DNA of 64,000 bases, taken from NCBI RefSeq assembly GCF_963259705.1, contig NC_081847.1:74343469-74407468 (forward strand), in the 5' to 3' direction. A program made the position numbers and the translations under genes. How positions within the stretch are numbered: position 1 is the stretch's first letter; every line of letters begins with the position of its first letter. The DNA comes from Myotis daubentonii (taxonomy: Eukaryota > Chordata > Mammalia > Chiroptera > Vespertilionidae). This document shows positions 1 through 11,582 of this stretch, in pieces. Below the pieces are notes generated by a model. It searched no databases. It was not told the origin of the DNA and saw nothing but the letters and a program-made list of their open reading frames with translations.

Positions 1-215
1 TGTGCATGGTGGTTGAGGAATGGGTTCTGAAATCAGGAAGACATGGATTTAAATCCCGTCTTGATCATGTTCTATCTGGATGACCTTGGAGGAGTCACAT
101 ACCCTCTTTGAGTCTGTTTACTGATCAGTAGACTGGGAATAATTATACCTTCTTTGGAGATAATTATAATACTTCATGTGGAGACAAAATATGGTAATGT
201 AGGTATGCTTAGCCC
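1..215 (+). mobile_element. MIR SINE relic
   Basis: The order of motifs is that of a forward MIR: a 'tcaggaagacatggatttaaatcc' type tRNA-derived part, then 'gatgaccttggaggagtcac', 'tctttgagtctgttta' and 'agactgggaataattatacc'. It is diverged and has no target duplications left, as expected for a mammal-wide element. The right end is approximate. Confidence 0.75.
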
Positions 216-484
216 AATGACTGAAACAAAGAAAATGATCATTGAAACTTAGCTTTTTTTTTTTAATTGTTGTTATAAGAATAATTCTCAAAAACAACTT
301 CTCCAAGACACCTCAAAGGATTCTCCATATCTTTCAGCGAAAGTCTTACAGGAGTATGAGGACTTTCCACAGAGTGACTGGCGGACATGACCTCTGTTTT
401 TTCTTCCTTTCTACAGCAGCTCTAGGAATATTTTATCCTGGATTCTACATGGTTATTTGCTGTTCCACATTTTCCACACAGTTT

Positions 485-679
485 GTTTTTTTATTTAAAT
501 TGATTTCAGAGAGGAAGGGAGAGGGAGAGAGAGATAGAAACATCAATGATGAGAGAGAATCATTGATTGGCTGCCTCCTGCACGCACCCTACTCGGACAT
601 GTGCCCTTGACCGGAATTGAACTCGGGACCCTTCAGTCTGAAAGTCGATGCTCTATCCACTGAGCCAAACTAGCTAGAG
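485..679 (-). mobile_element. Ves-type bat SINE
   Basis: Reverse-strand Ves SINE. On the + strand it reads from the T-rich 3' tail through 'gagaggaagggagagggaga', 'ggctgcctcctgcac' and a degraded box B to 'ccactgagccaaactagc', the tRNA-like head. It is flanked by an 11-bp target duplication, CCACACAGTTT, at 474-484 and 680-690. Any reading frame through it (for example 242-610) is not a gene. Confidence 0.93.
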
Positions 680-914
680 CCACACAGTTTTTACAGGAAG
701 GGAAGTAGCCAGGTACAATGATCCATCATGAGAGTCTCTCCTATATGGTATTAATGTCCGCACTTCTGCTTTTCGGTAGAAGTTAAAGATTAGTGAAGGT
801 GATGCTTTGAATTCTTCCTTCCAACTCCAAGGTTTTAGAAAGATATTGGAACTGTCTTGCATCATTAGCATATGATCATAAGAAATACAGCTGAAAATGA
901 AAACAACCACCCTT

Positions 915-1115
915 TACTCAGCTCTTTCCATGTGCCAGGCTCAGAACTAACTCTTTTACAGGATTTTCCTCATGTAGTGACTGTCCCAGCCCTAATGATG
1001 GGAACTACTTTTATCAACATATTGCAGAAAAGGAAACAGCCCTAGAGAAGGCCATGCTATGCTCAGGATTATACACTTGCTCAGTAGCAGGGATGAGGCT
1101 TGAACTGGTTCAACC
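915..1115 (-). mobile_element. MIR SINE relic
   Basis: Reverse MIR pattern: 'ccatgtgccaggctcagaactaactc', 'tcctcatgtagtg', 'gcagaaaaggaaacagccctagagaagg', 'actggttc'. It is diverged and its ends are estimates. Confidence 0.6.
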
Positions 1116-2345
1116 AGATATAAAGGCAAGTTTGAAATCGAAGCCTGCCATTATCAAATGAGGCTCCACAATGGGAGCCAAATTGGGACGAATTACAAAA
1201 GCCTTTATTCCCAGGTGAGAGCCTTGGCTATTAGTAAAAGATGATAATTAATCCCCTGAGATAAAAGAGGAGTAGATGTAATTTTGCCCCAAATGAAGTT
1301 GTCCTAATTGTTACTATTATACAGTGCTTTGGACTCTTAATCAATGGTGTTCGCAGTTTTCAGTGTTAATTTAATTAGTGCAAAGGACCCTGCTGGTAGA
1401 AATATTGGATAATTAGTGTTTTATGTAATGGCTTATGAAGTACTCTGTAAAAGAAACTCCAATAATCACAGATTCTCAGCAGAACTTTTATCAAAGCATA
1501 ATATTTAAGTGAATAAATTCTTGCTTGGAGGCTGGTCAGATAAAACATCAGTTGGGGCATCAAAATTCTTCATTTCTATTGCACTTCCCAAAAGGTAAAG
1601 AGTAAGAGTCATATTTGGTTCTTCCAGAAAAAAAAAAAACACTTCTAGGTGTGACTTTGGCCACAGAGATTTTCTCAGCAGTGATGCCTCAATGACAGTG
1701 AAGATCCAAGAACTATGCACTTGGGTTCTGGCTCCTGAGAAGGGAAAGAGCCCCATTTTTCTTGCCTTGAGTAAACTAATGGGAAGAAATTTTGGATGAA
1801 GAAAGGATATCAGGTAGTCTGATGATATAACTAAACGAGGTTCTGGGTAACTCCCAATGTGATCATGAGCAGAAGGATGTATTTACTGTTCACTGAATGT
1901 ATTCCATGTCTCAGAGAGAATGGATTGAGTTGTTCTGATGATAAGGGACTGACTATAGGCATTTGCAGGGAATATCAAAGTAAGCATTTAAAACATTTCC
2001 TTTCCGATGTTTTATTAACCACACACAATTCCCAAGCAGATGGGTAAAGACTCATCACAAAGCCTGATGATCGCAGCTGCAGGTAAAGTTTCTATCTGTC
2101 CAACTGCCTGACATAGCATATACCCCCTTACACCCCAGTGCATGTAATAGAAGTGACCATCTGGGCCATCTAAGCCAAATGAGATTCAACTCTCAAGATG
2201 AGAAGCTATGGGAGAAAAAATATTACATCTGTGTTGGCTGACAAAATACCTCTTCCTTGCCCTGTTGGTGCCTTTTGCCACCATAGAGCCTCTCATGGGG
2301 AATATTCTGCCAATAATTTACAAATCCAATAATCTCTTACATTCA
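1116..2345. other. unassigned AT-rich sequence
   Basis: About 1.2 kb with no recognised gene or mobile element. It has a short A tract near 1627-1638. Short frames on both strands do not look like protein-coding sequence. The homeobox-like AT motif 'ttaatttaattag' occurs near 1367-1379, but nothing else supports a regulatory role. Confidence 0.5.
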
Positions 2346-2346
2346 T

Positions 2347-2408
2347 GGACTGACTAATGCTAAGGCTCCCTGTGCTCTAGGACTGGCTAATGCTATGGCT
2401 CCCTGTGT
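2347..2408 (+). repeat. 33-bp tandem duplication
   Basis: A unit starting GGACTGACTAATGCTAAGG at 2347 is repeated immediately at 2380 as GGACTGGCTAATGCTATGG. Both run on into 'ctccctgtg'. This gives about 1.9 copies that differ at two positions, consistent with a single replication slippage or tandem duplication event. Confidence 0.9.
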
Positions 2409-2439
2409 CAGAAAACTAAAGTCTTGGAAACCAGAATTG

Positions 2440-3340
2440 CAAGATTTTCAACTCTAATATCCACTGGCATCTAAAATCCAAGATGTTCCAAACTGAGCTC
2501 TATTCCTTTGCCTTAAAGCTGCATTTTTTTCTAAACTTTCTTAGTTGGTGAGTTAGTGGCTACACCATCTTCCCAACACCAGAGCTAGAAATCAATGGAT
2601 TATTCCTCCCTCCTCCTTCTCCCCTTTATTCACTGCTCATATGGTTTTTAGCAGTAGAGCCTGCAGTTTATATCTTATTTTCTTAAGTCTGTATTCTTCT
2701 TATCCATCAATAATATTACTGATTCATTTAAAGTTTTTCCCAGCTCTTGCCTGGATTATAAAATGGTTTCAGAGCCAGATGGGAAACCAGTCTTGCTCCC
2801 TGAATCTGGCCTCTTCACACTCATTGCACTCAGCCGTCTGAAACACAAATATGACCCTGCCATTACCATTTCACCTCCGTAATGAGCCTTCATGACCCAC
2901 GAGATAGAGTCCAAACACTTTGGCACAGCTTCAGTGACCCTTTCTGACCTGTCCCTGCTTAAGCCTCCAACCTCCTCCCCAACAGCTTCCTACCTCAAAC
3001 GTGTGCTCCATTTTCATGTTATTAATTAGCTATACATGTCTTTCTAATTATTGTTACTGAGCCTTTTCTTTTTTTCTCCTCTTTTTTTCCTCCTCTTCCA
3101 GGAATACTTTTCCCACTCCTACTCACAGGGCCTTCAGGAAGCCAAATGTCACCAGCCTCTCTGCAAGCCAAACCCAGGAGGATGTCCCCAGGGATGGTTT
3201 TGTAGAAATTATAAATACATATTTCTATTTCTTACAGACTGAGCTCATTGTTGTCAGAAACCATACTTTCTGTTTTGAATCATGAACACCTAGGACAGAA
3301 CCAAGCAATTAGCAGATATACACCATATGTTTATTTCACA
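2440..3340 (+). mobile_element. L2 LINE 3' region
   Basis: Forward L2 relic. Recognisable blocks are 'gaaacacaaatatgaccctgcc', 'cacgagatagagtccaaacac', 'agtgaccctttctgacctg', 'cttcaggaagcc' and a degraded 3' end around 3238-3330 ('gactgagctcattgttgtcag', 'gaacacctaggacag', 'agcagatataca'). L2 is an old mammalian non-LTR element, and this copy has no intact frame. Confidence 0.65.
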
Positions 3341-4054
3341 CAAACATTCCTGAATATTACTGAATAATTTATCTAAAGCCAAAAAAGAACTTAACCGATT
3401 TTCTTATTTTAAATAGAATTATTTTCACTGTACCTTATTCATTTGTTTAAACATCAACCTCTGCCTTGATTTTGTGTGTGTAGAACACACACATTCACAG
3501 ACAACTGAGGAAGTTCCACTGATAGGCTATGAATAAGGGAATTTGATAAACAATGTACTTTAGGGAAAAAAGTTCTAGAAGACTGTCTTTGAGGAAGATT
3601 TAATAGTGAACAAATAAAGTGACAACTATGCATGTAATTACAAAAAATCATTATCTTCATATGATAATAATCAAGTAATGTTTAGTTCATGGGCTTAAAA
3701 GGGCAAAGTTTAGATAATGGACAAGAGCAGTATTTAACTTGAGAGGGCAATGGATGAACTATAAAAGTTCCAAAATCCTTTAATTAGTTAAAATAATTTA
3801 GCATATTGTTACCTTTAATATTTATATAGTTAATATGTGCTAAAATTCCAAGACTAACCATTAAAAATCTAAGAATAAAGTATATGAATTCTAAACCAGT
3901 ATAGAAATACATAGAACAAAGATAAAAACAGATGAAATAAAAAAAGAAAAAATTCTGCTAAATTTGAAACTTCATAAATTCTAGAATCCAAGGATTATTC
4001 TCTGAAGTATATACCTTCAAAATAACCTTGCATGTTTGAAACAAAAAATGTTTG
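3341..4054. other. unassigned AT-rich sequence
   Basis: AT-rich, low-complexity-leaning DNA with short A runs. I see no gene or recognised mobile element. Confidence 0.5.
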
Positions 4055-4775
4055 AGAATGTTCATAGCAGGTCTTCGGTTCTTGGACCCAAATCTAATGT
4101 GTGTCGAGGAATTTCTCCCACACCACCACGTGATTTTTAGGACACCAGCTAGGTGTCCTAGAATTCAATTCACTTCTGACACTTTCTATCTGAGATGGAA
4201 TCAGGTTCCACAGGTTAAGGGTTCATCTCACAGTCTGCCCTATACCCCTTCCCCCGCTTCAGATATGGGTCGCAATCTCAGGTTGTCACCTGTGCTTCTG
4301 ACCGACCAGCTACAGATGAGAGATTCCCACAATCCCCTCTCTGGGCTTGATTAATTTGCTATAGCTGCTCAAAAATGCCGAGAAACATTTTACTGACCAG
4401 ATCATCGGTTTATAACTCAGGAAGAGCTAAATAGAAGAGTTGCTTAGGGTAAAGTATGTGGAAAGGGGCATGGAGCTTCCATGTCCTTGCGAGGTGCACC
4501 ACTCTTCCCGAATTGCCATGTGTTTGCCAACCCAGAAGCTCTGTCGTTTGGGTGTTTATGGAGACTTCATAACTTAGACATGAATGGTGAAATCATTGAC
4601 CATTGACAACTGATTCAGGTTCCAATCCCTCTCCCTTCCCTGGAGGTTAGGGCAGGGAGTGGGCTGTAGCATCCTGGGACTGAAAGTTCCAACTCTCTAA
4701 TTACCTGTTTGCTTCTCCTGTGACCAGACCCCCCAAATTTATCTCTTTAACACAACAAAATTCAATTTTATTTGC
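4055..4775 (-). mobile_element. old LTR-like mammalian repeat, copy 1
   Basis: This stretch is the reverse complement of the family seen at 50350-51020. Shared blocks, read on its reverse strand, include 'aagcacaggtgacaacctg', 'cttaacctgtgga', 'cagtaaaatgtttctc', 'gcaaattaat' and 'cttctgggttgg'. A 9-bp inverted repeat (TAGGACACC / GGTGTCCTA, 4138-4160) lies in it. It looks like an old solo LTR, but I cannot name the family and see no internal retroviral genes. Confidence 0.6.
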
Positions 4776-5063
4776 CTCCTCAGGTAATTCCAAGAGTTTT
4801 GTGATCTGTGAGACAGAAACAATTGGCAAAGACCAAATATATATATTTCTTATTATAAATCAAAATCTCATAGGAGGTATGATTGGAAAAGCCTAATGAT
4901 ACTAATAATGTCTGAAAAAAATTGAGTTTCATTTACAAAGTGGAATATTTTACAACTATAAAAATATATGAACCATTGCTATGTCTAAAATAGTGTGTAC
5001 TATTCCTGAAAGTTTGGAAGCAAAGCAAACCTAAAACATATATTGTTTAAGAATATATACTTT

Positions 5064-5092
5064 GTGATAAAATTATGTATATACTATATATA
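5064..5092 (+). repeat. 29-bp direct repeat, left copy
   Basis: Begins GTGATAAAATTATGTATATA. It matches 5269-5297 with one mismatch. The two copies bracket the GC-rich Helitron-like fragment. Confidence 0.9.
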
Positions 5093-5113
5093 TTATATGT
5101 ATATACATATATT

Positions 5114-5268
5114 ATAAGCCCATTGCAAGAGGATTCCTGCAAGAATAGGGCTTCCTCAGGCTGATCGCACCGCCAAGCCCTGCCCGCCCAGGGCCGCACG
5201 CAGGGGTCCCGCGGGGCTTAGGCGGCTCCTTCGTGCTGCCAAGCCTCGCTGCCCAGGGCCGCTCACGG
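5114..5268 (-). mobile_element. GC-rich Helitron-like fragment
   Basis: A GC-rich island of about 155 bp set in (TA)-rich DNA. The left edge reads 'aagcccattgcaagaggattcctgcaagaatagggcttcc', a degraded version of the inverted 3' terminal palindrome of bat Helitrons (on + it would start CTAGAGGCCC). The rest is GC-rich filler with two related blocks, 'gccaagccctgcccgcccagggccgc' and 'gccaagcctcgctgcccagggccgc'. The 5' terminus (TATTATAGGA on this strand) is missing, so it is truncated. Assignment is by pattern only. Confidence 0.55.
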
Positions 5269-5297
5269 GTGATAAAGTTATGTATATACTATATATA
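5269..5297 (+). repeat. 29-bp direct repeat, right copy
   Basis: Begins GTGATAAAGTTATGTATATA. It abuts the GC-rich island directly and repeats 5064-5092. Confidence 0.9.
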
Positions 5298-7039
5298 TGA
5301 TATATATATATCAAAAATAGTATGCTCAGCACAAAATTCAGGATAGTAGTTAATTCATGGGTAGAGGCAGTGATGTGAGATGGGGAGAAACTCATGGATG
5401 CAAATTTTGGTAATATTCTAGTTTTTATTTTCTCTTAGTAAGTTAATGGGTAGTCATTCTGTAAATATGCTTCATAATGTATAAAACTGTTAATATTTTG
5501 TACTAAACATTATATTAAAAGGTGTCATATTATAGTAAAATATATAAAACTAATAAGATTTAAACTTAAAAGCAAAATAAAGAAAGGGAATGACTATGAG
5601 CAGGCTGAGCAGCAGGGTATGATGGTCCAGGTCAGAGACAAAGAGGGTTACTATTTCCTTTTGAGAGGAATGCTGGGTCTGAGGCTGGTTTCAGGGGGAG
5701 GACCATGCTTGATTATTGATGTCTGCATGGGCGTGGAGATCAGAGTGACAAAACTTGTACAGTAGATTTGTCATTCCTGTTCCAAATGATTGATTCCCAT
5801 GGAATAGAGCTTAGACTTTATTTGAGGGCATGAGGAGGGTTTGAACCAATTTAAAGACACAGAGTTGTATTTTTCCCTTTCTTTGTAATCAGGGACCTGT
5901 TGGAGAGAGAGAGGAGGAGGAATAGCTCCACTGACACCTGCAAACTGGAAATTGTTTATCTGTCTGCTGACCAGCAGCCACAGACAAACTACTCACAGGC
6001 CAACATCTCCCTGGGGCATAACTGCCTGCCCCCTGCCCCCTGGAGAAATGAAAAATCATGACCTAGAATTCATCTCCATTTGGGCCTTTCATTGAGACAG
6101 TCTGGGACTCATAAGCTTCTGTACTCTGGCCTCCAATCCCTTGGTTTCCCCCCAACACATTGAGAAGGAAAGAAATCATTGGGAGAGGAGAGAAAAGATG
6201 AGTGAGGCAAGAGCAAGGACATCAGATAGGGTAAGAGAAAAAATGGTGGTGATGGGCGTGAAATAAAAACTGACCTGGGAGAAGGGTAAAGGGAGGGAGA
6301 GAGTGCAGAGGATTATTGATTAGATCCCTTGGGGTGGCATACATCAGCCCTTGATTAGGTGTGAAAAGTTGACAGGCCTGAATTGCTTACAACTAATTAA
6401 TGGCTGTGAGGAGCTTTGAAATCCTGGGATGAAAGCAAAAACTCTACCTACAAAACCCAAATGGCATCTGTGATTTACACGTTTCCCTGTTTCTCTGGAT
6501 TCTCAGCGTGGAGCAGTCTGCCTTGCTCTTTGCTCTTTCTGTCCTCTGGTCTCTGCACTCTCCGACTCCCCAGGGAGAGCCCAGCTTTGCCCAGGTCCCT
6601 GGAGGAGCCAGGAGCCCTCAGCAGGGCAGGGGGTTATGCCCCAATATCAGATAGCAATTGGTAGAGGAATTGTATATTTTTTCTGGTTTTAATTTATTAT
6701 TTTTAGTTGTTATTTTCTTCTATAGATTCTCCCCTGCTCCAGCTAAAAGACCATCTATTTCAGCCACGAACAAGTCACCTAGATCTTAAGGAAACTCAGA
6801 CACTGTAGGCCAGTGGGCAGGCACAGTGCTGCCAATCATTGCCAGATGATTGTTCTGATAGTTCCTTTTCTAGTAAGCTTTTCCTGATCAATGGCTAACC
6901 TGCCCCTCTCCCTTAATTTAGAGGCAGGGTGGGTAATCAGTCTCCTCTCTCCACAAGCCAGGGAACAGAGGTGTCTCAGACCCAGCCAGGAGTTTGATTT
7001 TGCACTAGCTGAGGGTTGAGACCAGCCATATAACTGCAG
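5298..7039. other. unassigned sequence
   Basis: The first 300 bp are AT-rich. After 5580 the base composition is more even. No recognised mobile element, splice-bounded exon or RNA gene was found. The open frame at 6416-6664 has no recognisable domain and I do not call it a gene. Confidence 0.5.
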
Positions 7040-7655
7040 GATGATTGGTGGGGGGAGTGGTTTCTTTTCCTTTCAGACCTTCCCTTTCTATTCCCCTTCA
7101 GGACAGCCAGAGTGTCTTTCTAAAGAGAAAGTCTAATCATGTTACTCTCATATATAAAATTGTACACTGCTTTTCATTAGACCTACCTCTTCGGCCTCAC
7201 TCTTCAGTGCCTACCCACTCACACCCTAATGTTTTCCCTCCATCCTCTGTCTCACAGAAAGATCTTGGATTTTTTGAGAGCACCATGCCATATTATGTCT
7301 GAGTCCTTGATATCCACATACAATCCTTCTGCCTGGGACCAAAAATTTCCCACCCCCTTCATCTCTTATCCAGGTAACTCAGACACATCACTCAGGTCTT
7401 GGTTAAGATCTCACTTCCTGCAGAGATCCTTCTCTGAGTCTTCATATGTGATTGAGATGTTTTGCCTACATGTTCCCTTGGTGCTGGATATTTCTCTGAT
7501 CACAGCAGTCAAGCACTTATGTAACCAGATCATAATTGTCGGTGTACTCATTTATTTCTCCCACTAGACATTGAGTTTGCTCATGGCACTGGTTGGGAGA
7601 GCTGTGCTCTCTTCACCTCTGTCTCTATAATGCGTGGCAAATAATTAGTTGGTCC
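7040..7655 (+). mobile_element. L2 LINE 3' region
   Basis: Forward L2. The order of blocks is 'tcctttcagaccttccc', 'gtgtctttctaaagagaaagtctaatcatg', 'attagacctacctcttcggcctcac', 'ccttctgcctggga', 'aagatctcacttcctgcagagatccttctctgag', 'ttatttctcccactagacattgagtttgctcatgg' and 'tgcgtggcaaataatt'. This matches the L2 3' ORF and tail layout. It is degraded, with no intact frame. Confidence 0.75.
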
Positions 7656-8655
7656 AATTAAAATAATGGGCACAAGACGTGAATAGACACTCCCCCAAAG
7701 AGGACATACAGATGGCCAAGAAACATGAAAAAATGTTCAACGACACTAACCATCAGACAAATGCAAATTAAAACCACAATGAGATATCACCTCACACCTG
7801 TCAGAATGGCTATTATTTTATTTTTATTTTTTAATATATTTTATTGATTTTTTACAGAGAGGAAGGGAGAAAGATAGAGAGCCAGAAACATCGATGAGAG
7901 AGAAACATCGACCAGCCGCCTCCTGCACACTCCCCACTGGGGATGTGCCCACAACCCAGGTACATGCCCTTGACCGGAATCGAACCCGGGACCCCTCAGT
8001 CCGCAGGCCAACGCTCTATCCACTGAGCCAAACCGGTTTCGGCAGAATGGCTATTATTAATAAATCAACAAACAACAAGTGCTGGCGAGAATGTGGAGAA
8101 AAGGGAACCCTCATGCACTGCCAGTGGGAATGCAGACTGTGGAAGCAATATTGAATTACATCAAAAATTTAAAAATGGAACTGCCTTATGACCCAGAGAT
8201 TTCACTTCTGGGAATATATCTGAAGAAACCCGAAACATTAATTCGAAAGATACATGCACCCCTATGTTCATTGCAGTGCTATTTATAGTAGCCAAGATCT
8301 GGAAACAGCCCCAGTACCCTTCAGTAGATGAGTGGATAAGAAAGCTGTGGTACATTTACACAATGGAATACTGTAAAAATGAAGACAATCTTACCCTTTG
8401 CAACAGCATGGATGGGTCTGGAGAACATTATGCTAAGTGAAATAAGCCAATCAGAGAAAGACAAAATATCATGTGATTTTACTCATATGTAGAATATAGT
8501 GAACAAAATGAACCAACAAGCAAAATAGAGACATACTCATAGAGAGCAGGTTGACAGCTGTCTGGGGTTGGGGTTTGGGTGGGGGTGACAAAGGGATTGA
8601 GCAAAGAATTAGTAGATTGGAAAATCTGGGTAGAGAGGTCCGAATAAAGAAAAAA
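7656..8655 (+). mobile_element. L1 LINE 3' end, interrupted by a SINE
   Basis: Forward L1 carrying the last part of ORF2 and the 3' UTR. Sequence such as 'catgaaaaaatgttcaacg' and 'gcaaattaaaaccacaatgagatatcacctc', and peptide blocks like ELPYDPEISLLGIY near 8175-8216, are typical of the ORF2p C-terminus (a reverse transcriptase/endonuclease protein in intact elements). The 3' UTR has a G-rich stretch (8563-8590) and ends in an A-rich tail near 8646-8655. It is 5'-truncated, holds frameshifts and stops, and is split by a Ves SINE at 7818-8043. It is dead. Confidence 0.88.
7818..8043 (-). mobile_element. Ves SINE inside L1
   Basis: Full-length reverse Ves SINE running from 'aatatattttattgattttttacagagagg' to the head 'ccactgagccaaaccggtttcggc'. 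A perfect 15-bp target duplication, AGAATGGCTATTATT, lies at 7803-7817 and 8044-8058. The host L1 resumes without loss, so the SINE is younger than the L1. Confidence 0.96.
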
Positions 8656-9075
8656 TACAATACCCTTGAGACACAATGCAGGCACTATACCAGCAATGGG
8701 CAAACTACGGCCCGCGGGCCGGATCCGGCCAGTTTGAAATGAATAAAATTAAAAAAAAAAAAGACCGTACCCTTTTATGTAATGATGTTTACTTTGAATT
8801 TATATTAGTTCACACAAACACTCCATCCATGCTTTTGTTCAGACCCTCCGGTCCAGTTTAAGAACCCATTGTGGCCCTCGAGTCAAAAAGTTTGCCCACC
8901 CCTGCACTATACTAACCTCTCACAGAAATTATTACCACAACATCCTTTCAAAACCTATGATTATCATTCCCATTTTATACTAAAGATAGTTGAGCTTTAA
9001 AGGGGTTAGTCAATGTTTCCATTATCTTTCAAGAGGTAGATAAAGGTCTGGAGTTTGATCGCAGTTCTGCCCTGA
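8656..9075 (-). mobile_element. MIR SINE relic split by a hAT element
   Basis: Reverse MIR. The left part is 'acacaatgcaggcactatac' (8672-8690). It resumes after the hAT insertion with 'actaacctctcacagaaattatt', then 'tatgattatcattcccattttatac' and 'ctggagtttgatcgcag'. Old element with approximate ends. Confidence 0.65.
8691..8904. mobile_element. non-autonomous hAT element
   Basis: A 214-bp element starting CAGCAATGGGCAAAC and ending GTTTGCCCACCCCTG, so the termini are inverted repeats. The 8-bp duplication CACTATAC (8683-8690 and 8905-8912) is perfect and of hAT length. The interior includes 'gcccgcgggcc' and an A tract. There is no transposase frame, so it would have needed an autonomous partner. 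Confidence 0.93.
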
Positions 9076-10289
9076 TGTCAAATCCACAATCACCCACCAT
9101 TACTTCTTCAATAGTGACTAGGCCTCAAAGAAAAGGAAGAAAAGAAAAACTCAGAACTTACTGTTGTTTATATCCTTTTCATCTAGGAAGACAAAAATGG
9201 AGGCAAGTTCAGCTTGACCTTTCAGCGTGCTTTCCACTGTCCCAAGAGTACCCTTTAGATGTCATGAGGGAGAACCTGATAAAAAAATAAAAATAAAATC
9301 TTAGGTTTTCTTTCCAACAGATCATATTATTTAATACCACACCCTACTAACAGGGTGCCTCTGTTCTGGGAAAAGAAGATTTACAGAGATAAATACATAA
9401 TTGGAAAATTGAATTTACAGTAACATCTAGCATTGGTTACCTTCCCAAAGCACTTTTGCATAGACTCATTTAGAGGCTCCACTAAGAGAATTCAGATAAT
9501 TCTGTTTGCGAATGCCAAGGCCAGGAGGTGATTTTGCAAGTATTCAAATACACTCACATGTCTGACAGAAGAAGTGACACGCTTACTCCTTCACTTGGAA
9601 TTCCATCACAGGAAGCCTCCTAGGTGCAAGTCCCACAATTTCCATGAGTTAGCCCACTTCGTTTTGCAAAAACTGGTGACACAGGTATCATTACCTAACC
9701 CTCAGGTCACCACCATTGTGAGGTGTCAAACCTTAATTAGATCCTTTTCAGAGATTCTAGGAAAAGACACTTTACTGAATAAGTAGCGACCCTGTCACTC
9801 ACTATTAGCATCTGTGTGAGCCCTACAAACACACACAAAACATAGTTACAAAGCAAGATCTATGTGAGAGAAAACAGATGCTAAATGTATGGCCTTATAA
9901 GACGTCTGTTTTCACTGGGTGGAGGGATATCTTCCTCGAACTTACAAGCTAGAGAACAGAAAGGAATACTCTGTAGGTCTCCTGTTCTGGGAGAGAGAAT
10001 ATGGCTCAGAAAAGTTGGTGATGCCACCACAGGTCAGATGGGAGAAAAAAAATGAACCTGAAGCCTTGAGCTTCTCATTGACTTTGGGGTGCATTCCCTT
10101 AAACAATAGCTGCCTCATGGCAATGGATTTTTAATATATCTGGATGCTAAATGCAATTAAATTGGAACTTGAGCAAATCCATCTCAGTGGTGGATTCATA
10201 TGATTATACGAAAAATAAAAGACATTCCAGGTCAATCACAGGGAAAAGGCACTAAAAGAGCAAAGAGAAAAACAGGTATTTACATTGCT
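9076..10289. other. unassigned sequence
   Basis: No gene or mobile element recognised. Small A-rich tracts lie near 9281-9298. Confidence 0.5.
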
Positions 10290-10690
10290 TTCATTTCCAA
10301 TCACTGCCATTATAGAACACCACAAACTTGGCTCCTTGAAATATAAATTTATTATTTTACAGCTTTGAAAGTTAGAGGTTTAATATCCAGGTGTCATCAG
10401 GACTGGGTTACTATGGGAGGCGTTGGAAGAAAATTCGTCTCCTTGTCCATCCAGCTGCTAGTGACTTGCCCACATGTCTTGGCTTATGGCCACATGCTCC
10501 ATTGTCAAAGCCAACAGTGGTCTTTGACTGCAGCTAGGAAATATTTGCTGCTTTTAAGAATTTATGTGATTAGATTGGGTCCACTTAGATAATCCATGAT
10601 AATCTCCCATTTTAAGGTTCATGACCTTAGTCATATCTACAAAACCCCTTGGCTGTGCACATCTTTGAGAACCCATTATTCTGCCTACAA
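10290..10690 (-). mobile_element. MLT1/MST-like LTR relic (ERVL-MaLR)
   Basis: Reverse strand of a MaLR-type LTR. Blocks are 'agaacaccacaaacttggctccttgaaatataaatttatt' (the inverted AATAAATTT polyadenylation area), 'ttacagctttgaaagttagaggtt', 'ttgtccatccagctgctagtg', 'cttggcttatggcc', 'gattagattgggtccacttagataatccatgataatctccc' and 'cccattattctgcctacaac'. Solo and degraded, with no internal genes. Confidence 0.65.
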
Positions 10691-11536
10691 CATATATAAA
10701 CAGATCTGAGGAAGGATGAAAATGGGAAGCACTGGTACAGTCTGACTCTAGAAGAGCAAGGAAGAGTAGGGGGAGATGGGGGAGATATGAGGGAAGATGA
10801 GATCAATGGACACATTTCTTAAGAAATAAAAATAGGCCAAAGCAGGAGGGGGTTCAGACTTTTGTGGGACCTAAGCTTAAGCTAATTTTTGAAATAAAAT
10901 ACAAAATTACTAATAAAACTTGCTAAGTGCCCTCCTACAGCCTTGCAAGGGGCTGTTACATATGAGAATACCCTGAAGCTTAAGTTTTATGAGCACTACC
11001 ATTAAGCCGCCTCTAAGCCAGGGATTGTGGAAGGCATTCTATAGATATCATCTTAACTCACCCTCTGCCCAATTCTAGGAAAGCTGAAGCTTGAATTGGA
11101 AAATCTGGTAAATGAAGAAGCAGAAATCCAGAGGCAGGCTGGGTGATTGGGCAGCATACCCATCATGCCATACTACCTTTGCTAAAAACACCACAGAGAT
11201 TTGCAAACCAACACTGAGTTTAGCTGCTCAAGTGATATTCACGCTAAGCAAGAAGGGTTTTTTGATTGTTTGTTTGCTTGCTTTTTGGCTTCTCTGAATT
11301 TTGCAATTTTCTTCAAACAAATACCCAAGGAACATTCCCTACTGCAGAGGTGGGGATGAGGCAGAGGCTCAGAAGTCAGCTGGGAAGTGGGATGATGAAA
11401 CTCCAACAAAGAAATCAAGGCCAGAGCCAGTGGGAGATAACAGGAAGCCTGGAGGTCAGTACAATCTGAACAGTCCAGACCATTCCTACTGGCCTTAGCC
11501 TTTGCTTATTGCCTTGAGGCCTTTCTTGAACATTCC
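10691..11536. other. unassigned sequence with a possible MIR remnant
   Basis: Mostly unrecognised. About 11010-11130 ('gaaggcattctatagatatcatcttaactcaccc', 'gaagcttgaattgg') could be a reverse MIR, but the match is weak. Confidence 0.4.
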
Positions 11537-11539
11537 TAT

Positions 11540-11582
<43 letters not shown>

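Noticed and set aside
242..610. 122-codon open frame on the + strand
   Set aside because: Its second half runs through a reverse Ves SINE and its first half through T-rich DNA. No protein features are present.
5040..5320. AT-rich palindromic region as a replication origin or promoter (TATA motifs)
   Set aside because: TATA-like strings are expected in a (TA)-rich tract. There is no transcript start evidence or accompanying elements.
7894..8288. L1 ORF2-like frames as a functional gene
   Set aside because: Only the C-terminal end is present, interrupted by a SINE and stops.
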